This document shows positions 1-9,611 of a stretch of 64,000 bases of DNA, piece after piece (position 1 is the first letter of the stretch; each line of letters opens with the position of its first letter). The notes beneath the pieces were generated by a model, which was not told where the DNA came from, did no database searches, and worked only from the letters and a program-made list of their open reading frames with translations. The translations under genes and the position numbers were made by a program. This DNA is from Ricinus communis (lineage: Eukaryota > Streptophyta > Magnoliopsida > Malpighiales > Euphorbiaceae), in assembly GCF_019578655.1 (NCBI RefSeq), contig NC_063257.1, positions 29,564,362 to 29,628,361 of the forward strand, given 5' to 3'.

Positions 1-510
1 GTTATTCATCGCATCATCCGATACCTTCGTGGGACATCTACACATGGATTATTCTTTCCAGCTGGTTTTCCTTTTCATCTTGTTGCCTGTAGTGACGCTG
101 ATTGGGCTAGCTATTCGGATACTCGACAATCTATCACGGGCTGCTACATGTTTCTTAGCAATTCCTTGATTTCTTGGAAGAGTAAGAAGCAAGCTTGTGT
201 TTCTAAATCTTCAACTGAATCTGAATATCGTGCTATGTCTGCTACTTGTTCAGAGACTGTTTGCCTTTGTGAACTTTTAACCAAGCTTTATTTCTCTCAA
301 TCTAATCCTATTCCACTCTATGTTAATAATTACATTGCCATTCAAATTGTTGCAAATCTTGTATACCATGAGCGCACTAAGCATATTGAGGTTGATTATC
401 ATTCTATTTGTGAAGCCTTGGACACTCGTATTATATCTCTTCCTCATATTTCCACTATTCTCCAAACAGTTGATGTATTTACCAAGGCTATGACACGACA
501 GTATCATTAG
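1..510 (+). CDS. Ty1/copia polyprotein, 3' end (RNase H domain), partial
   Basis: The frame is open from the first base to a TAG at 508-510, so the upstream polyprotein lies outside the window. The translation shows the end of the copia RT/RNase H region: an RYLRGT motif, the SDADWAS motif (first RNase H Asp), SWKSKKQ, SSTESEYRA (catalytic Glu) and TKHIEVDYH near the end. The copia RNase H motif that normally reads (V/C)DN reads VNN here (Asn codon 325-327), so a catalytic Asp appears to be lost. A polypurine tract and LTR follow directly, as expected for the 3' end of a copia element. The reading frame is otherwise undamaged over 169 codons, which suggests a fairly young copy. Family assignment is firm; activity cannot be judged from this fragment. 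Confidence 0.88.
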   Translation, partial: VIHRIIRYLRGTSTHGLFFPAGFPFHLVACSDADWASYSDTRQSITGCYMFLSNSLISWKSKKQACVSKSSTESEYRAMSATCSETVCLCELLTKLYFSQSNPIPLYVNNYIAIQIVANLVYHERTKHIEVDYHSICEALDTRIISLPHISTILQTVDVFTKAMTRQYH

Positions 511-558
511 TTTCTTTTCGACAAATTGATGCTTCTTGATCAACCAACTTCAATTTCA

Positions 559-565
559 GGGGGGA
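559..565 (+). other. Polypurine tract of the left copia element
   Basis: A run of purines (AGGGGGGA-like) lies about 50 bases after the pol stop and just before TGACAACATA, which I take as the LTR start. This is the usual position of the plus-strand primer in copia elements. Confidence 0.7.
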
Positions 566-880
566 TGACAACATATATCAAGGCATAAATCATGTATTTC
601 AGCTGTAAATATATTGTAATTAAGTAGTATAGATGTAACTTCTTTTTTTAGATAGCTCTAATTAGTCATACTTTATTGTTTAAATAGATCTAATTACTAG
701 AAATTAGCCTAGATTTAGTTGATGTATGGGCTGAAAATCAACCCTGTAAATCTCTATAATTTCTATATAGTGATAGAAACTCTCATCATGAGAGACATTC
801 AATCAAAACGATACATATTTGATTGATTGAATTTCTTTTAAATTGAAATACTAATAAAAAGGATAAAGTGGTCTGGCGGC
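566..880 (+). repeat. 3' LTR of the left copia element (3' border uncertain)
   Basis: Starts TGACAACATA immediately after the polypurine tract. It includes a CTGTAAATCTC-type stretch and ends in the ATTCAATCAAA/TTGATTGATTG type of sequence common near copia LTR ends. The partner LTR is outside the window, so the 3' end cannot be measured and 880 is only an estimate. Confidence 0.5.
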
Positions 881-1700
881 ATCATGAACTTCCTTGAAAA
901 AGAGGAGAATTTTTCTTAGAAGGAAGAAGAATGAAACTTAAATTTGAAATAGTATGGGCTAAGAAGTTATTTGAAATTCTAAACTGTTGAGCTTTTAAAA
1001 TTATGGAGTATTTGATTGAAATCTAAATCCATACCATAAATATATATCTAAATAAAGAATTTGATCCAAATTCAAATCCATATCTCAAATCCATAGTATC
1101 CAAACATTGCATAATTAAATTTAGTGATGGGATATTAATCCATCAATAATTAGAGACAAAGATGTCGATTGCTAGTTTTAGTTCCTTTCAAGCACTAAAT
1201 ATTAGCAACAGAATAGTTGTATATCACTAATATCCTTCATTCAACTAAATTCAGCATCATAAATTGACACCATATTTTATGGTAGAATAATATCAAATAA
1301 AGAGTATTTTTATTATTAATTATTCAACTAAGAGTTAGGAAAGGAAAATATACTACAATTTGAAAAAATAAATAAAAGAGAAAAAAAAATTATTTTGGAC
1401 GAAAGAAGTATTTTAATTAAATATTAAAGCTATGAAAGTTACAAAGTGCTTTAAATGATTTTGTTTATGATAAAGAATACCTTCATATGTCAATGAATAG
1501 AATTTCGTTGGATTCTTTAAACAATTATGACAAATGTTATCAAGTTGTTGAACCTTCCTTTGCCATAGTATGTGTTTAATTGTTTTAGATGATGATGAGA
1601 CATAATTAATTAAGAAAGTTAGAAACCTTTGCAAGTAACAAGGACTATAATAATTTGACAATGAAATCATATCTCTTGACAATAAAATTTCATATAGTAA
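881..1700. other. AT-rich intergenic DNA, no gene seen
   Basis: No protein-like reading frame, RNA gene or recognisable element end. The short reading frames here are low-complexity translations of AT-rich DNA. Confidence 0.6.
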
Positions 1701-2026
1701 ACTACTTTCTCCGTTCATACTAATTGACATTTTTAGTACTTTTTTAGATTAAAAAAATATTTAATTGGCTTAATTATAAGAAAAACTAGCTAATTGGGAC
1801 TAAATATCCTTTTATAGATATTTTCAAAATATATATAAATATTCTCAAAATTTATTCCATCCTTCTATAGAATTATAGAATTTTGAAAAACCAATTATAA
1901 TAAGGTTAACACAAAGATAATATAAAAAAGAAAAAATTAATATTTTATTGGATATATATAAAAATGACGAATAATTAGACTTTTTTAAATTTGAAAAAAT
2001 GTCAGTTAGTATGGAACGGAAGAGGC
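1701..2026. mobile_element. Stowaway-like MITE (Tc1/mariner-derived)
   Basis: The left end reads TTTCTCCGTTCATACTAATT followed by GACATTTTT. The reverse complement of the right end reads CTCTTCCGTTCCATACTAAC followed by TGACATTTTTT. These match the familiar CTCCCTCCGTYCC...TGACATTT ends of plant Stowaway MITEs. The inverted repeats are about 50 bases and imperfect. The ~325-bp interior is AT-rich and non-coding. The exact ends and the TA duplication are eroded, so the borders may be off by a few bases. Confidence 0.6.
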
Positions 2027-2415
2027 ATATCATAAGCATTTGGTAATATTAAGAAAAGTTTTAAGACAAATAAGATTTTTAAAGAAAACACTACCTTTTT
2101 AAAAAAAAAGAGCATAAAATCTTAAAAAATAAATATGGTTGTTCTTAAAATCTCAAAGCCTTCATGGCTTGATAAAGGAAAATGAAATTTGGTAATGTAA
2201 GTTTTTATTTAAAGCTTCAAATTCTAAGATTATGGTAAAAAGTTTTAAATATATTTTGTTTATTATAATATTTGTAAATGTATTCAATAAAAATGAGCTA
2301 CATTTATGTAAAGTAAATGATTTTAACTCAACCATAGATATGCAATTAAATAAAATATTTAAAATTGATTACCCTAAACGACAGTATATTATTATTTTAT
2401 CTATTTTATTTTTAT
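2027..2415. other. AT-rich intergenic DNA, no gene seen
   Basis: Nothing recognisable. A 66-codon frame here is AT-driven and resembles no protein family. It ends at the (TA)n tract that borders the viral insertion. Confidence 0.5.
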
Positions 2416-2431
2416 TATATATATATATATA
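2416..2431. repeat. (TA)n tract at the left border of the viral insertion
   Basis: Alternating TA immediately before the first sequence that translates as caulimovirid movement protein. A similar, longer (TA)n tract borders the other side at 9585-9611. Confidence 0.85.
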
Positions 2432-2434
2432 AAT

Positions 2435-2914
2435 ATTTTAAAAAGCATTGTTCTTCAAATAAAGACACATAACTACAAAATGCTTGAAGGATCTATTCCA
2501 ATAGCATTGATTTTCAAAATACATTACAAAGCCATGATTTCTGCTTTTGGTTCAAAACACAAGCTCCATTCACCAAAAGGAGAAACCTTATTTCTACAAA
2601 CAGATCTCTCCAAATCCAACGCAACTATTCCAAAAAACATTCAATGGAAAGACATCACTCTTCTAGAAGAATGGATCCTCGAAGGTGCAACCCAACCTGA
2701 ATCCCCAAAGCAAACAGAACCAAATACAAATCTCAAAAATATAACCCAATTCCCAGATGGAAAAGTAAAGCTTACATTCAACAGAAAATCAACCTCTTCT
2801 AGATTTTCTGATGATGATTCTTCAACGTCAACCATAGATATTGGAAGAGTATCAAAAATACCTTCTATTATCTATGCTCCTTACAAAGAACCAACTCCAT
2901 CTCAAACACAACCC
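2435..2914 (+). other. Movement protein, C-terminal remnant
   Basis: The frame before the ATG at 2480 is open back to the (TA)n tract and reads plausibly as viral protein (THNYKMLEGSIPIALIFKI), so 2480 is an internal Met, not the start. The roughly two-thirds of the movement protein that should lie upstream is absent. The domain runs into a Ser/Asp-rich linker and an in-frame TGA at 2915. Confidence 0.65.
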
Positions 2915-4009
2915 TGATTTTCAACATCTGATCTACCAAATACAAACAATATACTTCAGAATGTTGATTACCAAAGCAATATCCTTAGACCAGTCTACAA
3001 TGAACCAAAGAAAGATGATGAGGATATAGAGATCGCATCTACCCCCTCTTCACCATCACCATCTGCAATAACACAAAATCTAGAAGCAGAGATCAACATG
3101 ATTTCAAAAGATTTTCAAATTGACAAAAAGCTTTTGCATGAAGATTTCTATTCAAAGAAAAACCATTCTAAAAAATTTTGGTTTTTTAAGAATTTTTTAA
3201 AAGAAAAGGATAGTATTCAAGAAAGATACTATCAATTTTGCATCCAAAACAAAGTCCAAATCAAATTTTTTGATTGGTTTCAAATCCATTGCAAAGAAAA
3301 TAGTATCCTTTATCATTTCAAAGAAAAGCTCATTAGTCCTGTCACAGTAAGGAATAAGACTCCAGAGTGGAAGGTAGGAGAAAACCTAACTATCCAGTCT
3401 GAACATCCTCCCCTTAGGAAAATAACCATTCCTTATGGAGAGAATGAAATAGAGGCTACACCTTACAAACTGGTAGGAGAAGATCTTGAAAAGAATGTCA
3501 AGAATATTGTTCAGCAGAACAATTTCTTCAACACCTATCTTAACACAATAGGAAAGTAGCTAGTTAGGATAGAAAGCCAGATCCAAAAATCCCCTATAGT
3601 ATTCACCTCTCCAATCCCTAGCACTGAGCATTCAAAAGAGACAAACCAGTCAGAAAAGCTCAAAAATCCAATCTTCAAACCCTACCAAATCTCAAAGCCT
3701 AGCCAAGACCAGTTTCAAAAGCAAACTGAGTTTGCTAGAGCAGTCAGAGAACAGCTTAGCAAATTAGCAACCTCTGAGTCATCCAAAAACCTAGTGCCAG
3801 ATACTCCTCAAAGCAGTAGGAATATCAGTGCTTTAGATCAAGCCCAAAGCGATGAATCTAATGATTCAAAGCTTGAAAATGCCATTGTAAAACCCTCCAA
3901 CATCAATAGATTGGGAGTGCAAACCCCTAGATTAACCTGGCATACTCCTAGGAGTACTGCTCCAGATCTAGGAATAGAAAATAGGAACAGTATCCTAACC
4001 CAGTCTAGA

Positions 4010-4939
4010 TTCAATGCCTCCTCCGTCTATGAATGGAATATAGATGGAATGTCAGAATACAACATCCTTGGTCTCTTACAGCAAATGACAATGGCAGCCA
4101 ATGCTTACAAAACCCAAAGCGGTACCTCTGATAGAGCTATTGCTGAACTCCTCATAGCTGGATTTTCAGGCCAGCTTAAAGGATGGTGGGATTACCATCT
4201 CACTCAAGCTCAACAGCTCCAAATCCTAGGTGCTATCCAAACCACAATAGAAGGAACTCCCATCTTAGATGAATTAGGAAATCCAATTGAGGATGCAGTG
4301 TCAACCTTAATCCTCACGATTTCCCTTCACTTCATAGGAGACCTTTCTCTTCTGAAAGATAAGAATGCTGAGCTCCTCAGCAATCTTACCTACAAAAAGC
4401 TTAGCAATTTCCAAACCTACAAAGACACCTTCCTAACCAGAGTCATGCTTAGGGAAGATTCAAGCCAACCATTCTGGAAAGAAAAGTTCTTAGCTGGTTT
4501 ACCTAAGATTCTAGGTGAAAGAGTTAGGAATACCATAAGAGAAGCCCATAATGGCCAGATCCCTTATGATTTCTACACTTATGGTGAATTAGTCAGCCTC
4601 ACCCAGAAAGAAGGATTAAAGATATGCCATGACCTTAAGCTCCAAAGACAGCTCAAATGGGAGATGAAAAAGACTAGGCAAGAACTAGGTAGTTTTTGCA
4701 ACCAGTTTGAGTACAACCCTATAGAACCTTCCTCTACCTGCAAAGGGAAATGCAAAGAAGATTTTTCCAAATCTTTTAAGGAAAAAAGATTTTTCAAAAA
4801 TAGAAAGATTCCTAAAAACAAGGAAAATTTCTACAAAAAGCCATCTTCTTCCAAATTTTCAAAACAAAATTCCAAAAGAGATTTTAGCAAAATTACATGC
4901 TTTAAATGTGGCAAGAAAGGCCATACTTCAAAGTATTGT
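4010..4939 (+). other. Coat protein core and zinc knuckle
   Basis: The block around SVYEWNIDGMSEYNIL, GWWDYHLT and FLAGLPKILGERVRN resembles the caulimovirid coat protein core. It is followed by a Lys-rich stretch and a CX2CX4HX4C zinc knuckle (CFKCGKKGHTSKYC, codons 4898-4939), the nucleic-acid-binding motif at the C-terminal end of these coat proteins. No stop interrupts this part. Confidence 0.8.
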
Positions 4940-5579
4940 AAGTTTTCCAAAAAACTCCATGAGCTCCAAATAGAAGAAGTTTTAACAAAAATTTCTGCTC
5001 TTCTAGTTGATTCCTCTGAATCAGAATTCTCGAATAGTGAGGAAGAATTTCAAATTGATGAAATCAAAACCTCATCTGATTATTCTGAAACAGATTCTGA
5101 AAGTATTTCAAAGAATATTAATATGCCCACTAGGCAACAAGAAGCTCTTCTTGAAGCCGTGAAACATATTAATGATCCTCAAATCCAAAAACAGGTTTTG
5201 AAAGAGATTTTAAAAACTGAATCCCTTATCCCCTGTTCTAGTAAGAATACTTATGATCTTACTATAATTTTGGATAAAGAAAAAAGGTTGAAAAACCCTC
5301 TTCCTACCGTTCAAGAACTTCAAAAAGAAATCAAAGCCATCAAAACAGAGCTCAAAGATTTGAAAGAAAAACAACAAAATGATTCTGTTTTGCTTCAAAG
5401 TCTGATCCTCAAACAGAATAGTGATTCTGATTCTGAAGAGGAAAATGATTTTCAAAATCTTGAAATTTATGAAAATGTCCCAGAAAACTTTATCAATGTT
5501 TTAAAAGAAATTACTTCAAGAAAATATTTGATCCAAATCAAGCTGATTTTCCCTGATGATTTCCAGATAGAAACCATCG

Positions 5580-5870
5580 CTTTATTTGATACAGGAGCAG
5601 ACCTCAACTGTATCAATTGTGAGCTGGTTCCTAAAAGATATCATCAAGAAACCAAAGAAAGGCTAACTTTAGCCAATAGTTCAAAGATTAAGATTGCGGG
5701 AAAAACTGAAGCCGCAATTCTTAATAATAAAATTGCTTTAAAAAATATTTTTATTCTTACAAAAGATCTTTAGCAAACTGTTATTTTGGGAACTCCTTTT
5801 ATCAATTTGATTACTCCCTTCAAAGTAACTGTTGGTGGAATTATTTTCAAAGCTAAAGATTCAAAAATTG
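5580..5870 (+). other. Retroviral-type aspartic protease domain
   Basis: The active-site motif is ALFDTGADLNC, with DTGA at 5588-5599. The second half (VILGTPFINLI) follows a TAG at 5771, so the domain is cut by a stop between its two halves. Confidence 0.8.
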
Positions 5871-6129
5871 TTTTCCCTTTTATCGAAAAACCCAAAAAGA
5901 GAAATCTCAATCATATTAAAGCCCATTCAATTATAATTTTGAGATCAATGCTTTGATTAAAGGAAAACAAACTCATCTTTCTCATTTGAAACAAGACATG
6001 GGTTTGAAAAGAATCCAAGGTCAATTACAAAATTATTTTATTCAAAGAAAAATTTCTGATTTACAAAAGAAAATTGAAAATGAACTTTGTTCTGATCTTC
6101 CCAATGCTTTTTGGAATCGAAAACTTCAT

Positions 6130-6720
6130 ATGGTAGATTTACCATATGAAGAAGAATTTTTTGATAAGCAAATCCCTACCAAAGCCAGACATATTCAAAT
6201 GAATGAAGTCTTAGAAAGCCATTGTAGATTAGAAATCAGAGACCTAGAGCAGAAAGGTTTGATTTTCAAGTCTAGATCCCCCTGGTCATGTGCAGCTTTC
6301 TATGTCAATAAGAATAGTGAGATAGAAAGAGGAACTCCTAGGTTGGTGATCAATTACAAGCCTTTGAATAAAGCCCTAAAATGGATTAGGTATCCAATTC
6401 CAAATAAAAAAGATCTTCTTTAAAAGCTTCATTCTGCATTTATCTTTTCAAAGTTTGATATGAAATCAGGATTTTGGCAAATCCATATTCATCCAAAAGA
6501 CCGTTACAAGACTGCTTTTACAATTCCATTTGGCCAGTACGAATGGAATGTGATGCCATTCAGATTGAAAAATGCTCCTTCTGAATTTCAAAAAATCATG
6601 AATGACATTTTTAATCCTTATTCAAAGTTTTACATTGTCTACATTGATGATGTGTTAATATTTTTAAATTTCATAGAACAACATTTCAAACACTTAGAAA
6701 CATTTTTTCTATGTTGTTAA
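6130..6720 (+). other. Reverse transcriptase domain
   Basis: Visible motifs are PRLVINYKPLNKAL, MKSGFWQIHI, QYEWNVMPFRLKNAPSEFQ and the catalytic YIDD (6640-6651). A TAA at 6421 interrupts the domain, and a one-base insertion near 6705 shifts the frame into the thumb/connection region. The position that is usually Gly in MPFGLKNAP is Arg here, probably a post-insertion change. Confidence 0.85.
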
Positions 6721-7049
6721 AAAGAATGGTTTAGTGGTTTCAAAATCCAAGATATCTCTATTTCAAACAAAGATTATATTTCTTGGACACTATATCTTCC
6801 GGGGAACTATCACCCCAATTGAAAGATCTCTTGCATTCACTTCAAAGTTTCCAGATAAAATTTTGGAAAAAACGCAATTACAAAGATTTCTTGGTAGTTT
6901 AAATTATGTTATGAATTTTTATCCAAATTTAAACTGTCTTGCAAAGCCCCTCCATGATAGGTTAAGAAAAAATCCCCCTGCATGGACCGATGAGCATACA
7001 AAGATTGTTCAAAACATAAAAAAGCAAGTTTTAGAAATTCCATGTTTAC

Positions 7050-7465
7050 ACCTTGCTGACCCATCTGCATTCAAAATTGTTGAAACTGATGCATCAAATT
7101 TGGGTTATGGTGGGATTCTTAAACAAGTCCAAAATAACAAAGAATGTATTGTCCAGTTCACTTCTGCACACTGGAATGATACACAAAAGAATTACTCAAC
7201 TATCAAAAAAGAAATTCTTTCGATAGTTTTGTGCATTTCAAAATTTCAAAGCGATCTTTTAAATCAAAAATTTCTTTTGAGGATTAATTGCAAATCTGCT
7301 AAAGAAGTTTTACAAAAAGATGTTCAAAATATAGCTTCCAAACAGATTTTTGCTAGATGGCAAGCTATTCTTTCTGTTTTTGATTTTGAAATCGAATATA
7401 TCAGAGGAGATTCGAATTCTATCCCAGACTTTCTAACCAGAGAGTTTCTTCAAAAACAGGAGTAA
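7050..7465 (+). other. RNase H domain with a lost catalytic Asp
   Basis: ETDASNLGYGG (Asp codon 7088-7090) and TIKKEIL carry the first Asp and the Glu. The third acidic position, normally (V/T)DCKSAK in this family, reads INCKSAK (Asn codon 7286-7288). The last Asp is present in NSIPDFLTRE. Confidence 0.75.
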
Positions 7466-7472
7466 AAGAAAA

Positions 7473-8918
7473 ATGCCGAGAAAATCCAAATCAAAAGAAG
7501 AAAAATCGACAGCCAGTTCAAAACCTGTCCAAAGCCCAAAGAAGGAAATTTTGCCTTCTTCTTTAAAGCCCATCAAAACCTGGACCGAAATCATCCAGGA
7601 AGAAATTGATCAATGCAAAGCTGATCCAGTCCAACAACAAGTCCAAATTCAGGAATGGCTTGCACAACAAGACCTTGAATTCCAAAAAAGGGTTGAAGAA
7701 TATTCAAAGCAAATGATTCAATCTCAACCCGAAGCATCTCCAAAGTCATCCTCCTTCTCCAATAAAGGTAAAGGTATACTCTCTATCCCTTTTCAAAAAA
7801 CTGAGATAGAAATTTTCTCCTAAAGCCTATCTCAAAGTTCAAAGAGTATTTCAAAGCCAAACTCTCAGGAAATTATTTTGTCGCAAACAAAACGTTTTAA
7901 ATCCAACGAATATTTAGAAAAACAAAGTTTTCAAAATATTTTAACAGTTGAGGAAGGATTCTGCACAGAAAGCCCCTCAAAACTGATTTCAAAGATTTTC
8001 CCTCCAGGATGGTATTTCAAACCCTGGAATGTTTCAAAGTCTCAATCCTACTACCAGTCTATCCTTGAGATAACTGGTTCTGCCAAATTCAAACATTTCA
8101 AAAAACATAAAGACCCTGCATACTCTACATGCACTATTCAAAGAATCCTTCACCCTTCAGATTGGGGAATGGATTTACACTCTCCAAGGTCTTTCCCAAC
8201 TTCTCTTCAAAGAACCTACCCTTCAAACCTCAATACCTCCTTCAACTACTGGGATTACCAGCAAGCCTGGTTTAATACATTTCTTCTCCAAAATGAAGGG
8301 CAAAGCCACTCTTGGCTTTTCTACTTCGATACAAGCTTGATTCAAACCTCAAAGATCCCCTATTGGTTTAAACAATGCTGGAATTACTATAGAAATGTCC
8401 CTGAGACTATAATTCCAGAAGTCCTATCTTTGTTCAACCTTTTCAAAGCCAACTACAAGCCAAACAAAATAGAAAGACGTTTTTCCCCGTTACTTCTATT
8501 TTGTTCCAACTTTTTTCTCCCCTGGGTATGTGTTTGGTATTTCCATTTCAATCAAGCTCCAGATGGAGAAATCATTCTTACCCGTAGATTCAAAGCCAAA
8601 TGGTGGGATAAATTTAACCACCAAGATAAATTATCCCTCAGATCTGTCCAAAGCTTCCTTTCAAAAAATAGCTTCTTGCCACCTCCAAAAGAACAAACCA
8701 CTTTCCTGGCACAGAAGTCCTTTATAATTCCAAAGCTTGCAGCAGCCCAAACAGAAGAGGATTTCTTACAATTAATCAAACAATTGTCTGAAACCGCTTC
8801 TTCCAAAGGAAAATCAAAAGCTTCATCTTCCTCCTCCAGCACCAGCTCGGCAGCCATTAACCTAGATGGTGATTCAAACGAGGATGATTGTTTTGGAATT
8901 TTTAAGCCCATAAAGTAA
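7473..8918 (+). pseudogene. Florendovirus-like ORF2, protein of unknown function, one stop
   Basis: An ATG eight bases after the ORF1 stop opens a frame of 481 codons interrupted only by a TAA at 7821-7823; the frame before and after that stop is the same. The N-terminal third is Lys/Ser/Gln-rich with a Glu/Gln stretch that could form a coiled coil (EEIDQCKADPVQQQ...). The middle is aromatic-rich (FPPGWYFKPW, SFNYWDYQQAWF, NQCWNYY-like segments) and looks globular. The C-terminus is a Ser/Lys run ending in an acidic DGDSNEDDCFGIF-type tail. I know of no assigned function for ORF2 of florendoviruses and propose none. Its position and start spacing suggest translation by termination-reinitiation or from a separate RNA. 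Only one lesion in 1.45 kb is milder decay than in ORF1. Confidence 0.7.
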
Positions 8919-9197
8919 CATCCCTGCAAAGCCCGTGGGTTGAAAACCAGAAATGGCAGCCCAAGGAATTTTGTAATGGGCCAAAAGCCCAATATATATA
9001 TAAAAAAAAAAAGGGGAAAAAGAAAAAGTAAAGAAAAAAGAAGACAAAAGAAAAAAGATTCTTTCAAAGTATGGCCGACAACTTTCTCAAAAGTCGGATA
9101 GCATTATCACAAAGCTCCAAAGCAAGTGGAATCATCTTTACTCCACTAAGTAAGGTATCCAAAGCTCGAAAGGCAGCATCCAAAGCTTGAAGACCTC
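8919..9197 (+). promoter_or_regulatory. Viral intergenic region / promoter upstream sequence
   Basis: This non-coding stretch between ORF2 and the TATA box is purine-rich around 9000-9055 and then holds repeated (T/C)CAAAG(C/T) motifs at about 9064, 9108, 9116, 9159 and 9180. AAAG is the core site of plant Dof factors, so these could act as promoter elements; that is inference only. The place matches where caulimovirids keep their pregenomic RNA promoter. Confidence 0.5.
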
Positions 9198-9205
9198 TAT
9201 ATAAA
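9198..9205 (+). promoter_or_regulatory. TATA box of the viral pregenomic RNA promoter
   Basis: TATATAAA in the context CCTCTATATAAAGAGGAG closely resembles the CTATATAAGGAAG context of caulimovirus 35S-type promoters. A start site near 9230 would be expected, upstream of the poly(A) signal at 9462, giving a terminally redundant RNA as in other pararetroviruses. Confidence 0.7.
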
Positions 9206-9461
9206 GAGGAGTCCTCCTTGGTAGAAAGCAGACTGAAAAATACGAAGAAGAGTCTCTTTTATTCTTCAAATCGCACAAAGAAGTAGAAATATAGTGAGAA
9301 AAAAGAGAAAATAGAGTGAGAGAGATAGTGAGAAGAAACACTTTCCTCTTGTATTCTTTTCTTCCTCTTATAAGTTATATTTCTCTAGTTTAAAGCTTTC
9401 AAAGTTACATTCAAAGTTTGTATATTTGTTTCAAAATTTATGTTCAAAGTTTGTGATTATC

Positions 9462-9467
9462 AATAAA
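9462..9467 (+). terminator. Poly(A) signal of the viral RNA
   Basis: AATAAA lies about 260 bases after the TATA box, where a pararetrovirus would read past it on the first pass and use it after circling the genome. Nearby TTTGTATATTTGTTT-type T-rich sequence fits a plant upstream element. Confidence 0.6.
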
Positions 9468-9581
9468 GTTTATCTTCTTTCTCAATCTTTTAAGATTTAA
9501 CAAGCATATGCTCTGTGCTTGCCTCGTCTGAGGATCCTGCACACCAGAAACTTGTTGATCTGTTTCTATTTTTCTCTATCT

Positions 9582-9587
9582 TGGTAT
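9582..9587 (+). other. Truncated tRNA-Met primer-binding site
   Basis: TGGTAT are the first six bases of the TGGTATCAGAGC site complementary to plant initiator tRNA-Met. The sequence then changes directly into (TA)n. Viral sequence therefore ends at the point that marks the minus-strand discontinuity in the circular viral DNA. Confidence 0.6.
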
Positions 9588-9611
9588 ATATATATATATA
9601 TATATATATAA
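9585..9611. repeat. (TA)n tract at the right border of the viral insertion
   Basis: About 13 TA units directly after TGGTAT. Together with the (TA)n at 2416-2431 it brackets the viral block. Confidence 0.85.

Larger units (their letters stand above)
2435..7465 (+). pseudogene. Florendovirus-like ORF1 polyprotein (MP-CP-PR-RT-RH1), broken
   Basis: A single ancestral frame runs from the (TA)n border to about 5930, then shifts by what looks like a one-base deletion, and shifts again near 6705 by one extra T in a T-run. In-frame stops lie at 2915-2917 (TGA), 3557-3559 (TAG), 5771-5773 (TAG) and 6421-6423 (TAA). Domain order: end of the 30K-type movement protein (to ~2915, with ALIFKIHYKAM), a linker with EHPPLR and IPYGENEIEATPY, coat protein core (~4010-4740), zinc knuckle (4898-4939), coiled-coil-like acidic stretch (~5130-5400), protease DTGA (5588-5599), RT with YIDD (6640-6651) and RNase H (from 7088). 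A stop at 7463 is followed within eight bases by the ORF2 start. Most codons between the lesions still read as good protein, so decay is moderate. Confidence 0.85.
2435..9587 (+). mobile_element. Endogenous caulimovirid (florendovirus-like), 5'-truncated and decayed
   Basis: A continuous 7.15-kb block reads, in order: C-terminal movement protein, coat protein with zinc knuckle, aspartic protease, reverse transcriptase, RNase H, a second ORF, then a non-coding region with TATA box, poly(A) signal and the first bases of a tRNA-Met primer site. There are no LTRs and no integrase, so it is not a Ty3 retrotransposon. One polyprotein with MP-CP-PR-RT-RH plus a second ORF of unknown function is the layout known for florendoviruses; petuviruses share the single-polyprotein plan but lack this second ORF. 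The copy has five in-frame stops (2915, 3557, 5771, 6421, 7821) and two one-base frameshifts (~5930, ~6705). It lacks most of the movement protein and cannot produce virus as it stands. Caulimovirid identity is firm; the genus is likely. Confidence 0.85.

Noticed and set aside
8552..9067. 171-codon minus-strand frame
   Set aside because: It is the antisense shadow of viral ORF2 and the purine-rich intergenic region, with low-complexity Phe/Leu runs.
2435..9587. Ty3/gypsy retrotransposon as an alternative to a virus
   Set aside because: There is no integrase and there are no LTRs. A movement protein end, a caulimovirid-type coat protein and a single TATA/poly(A)/primer-site region fit a pararetrovirus.
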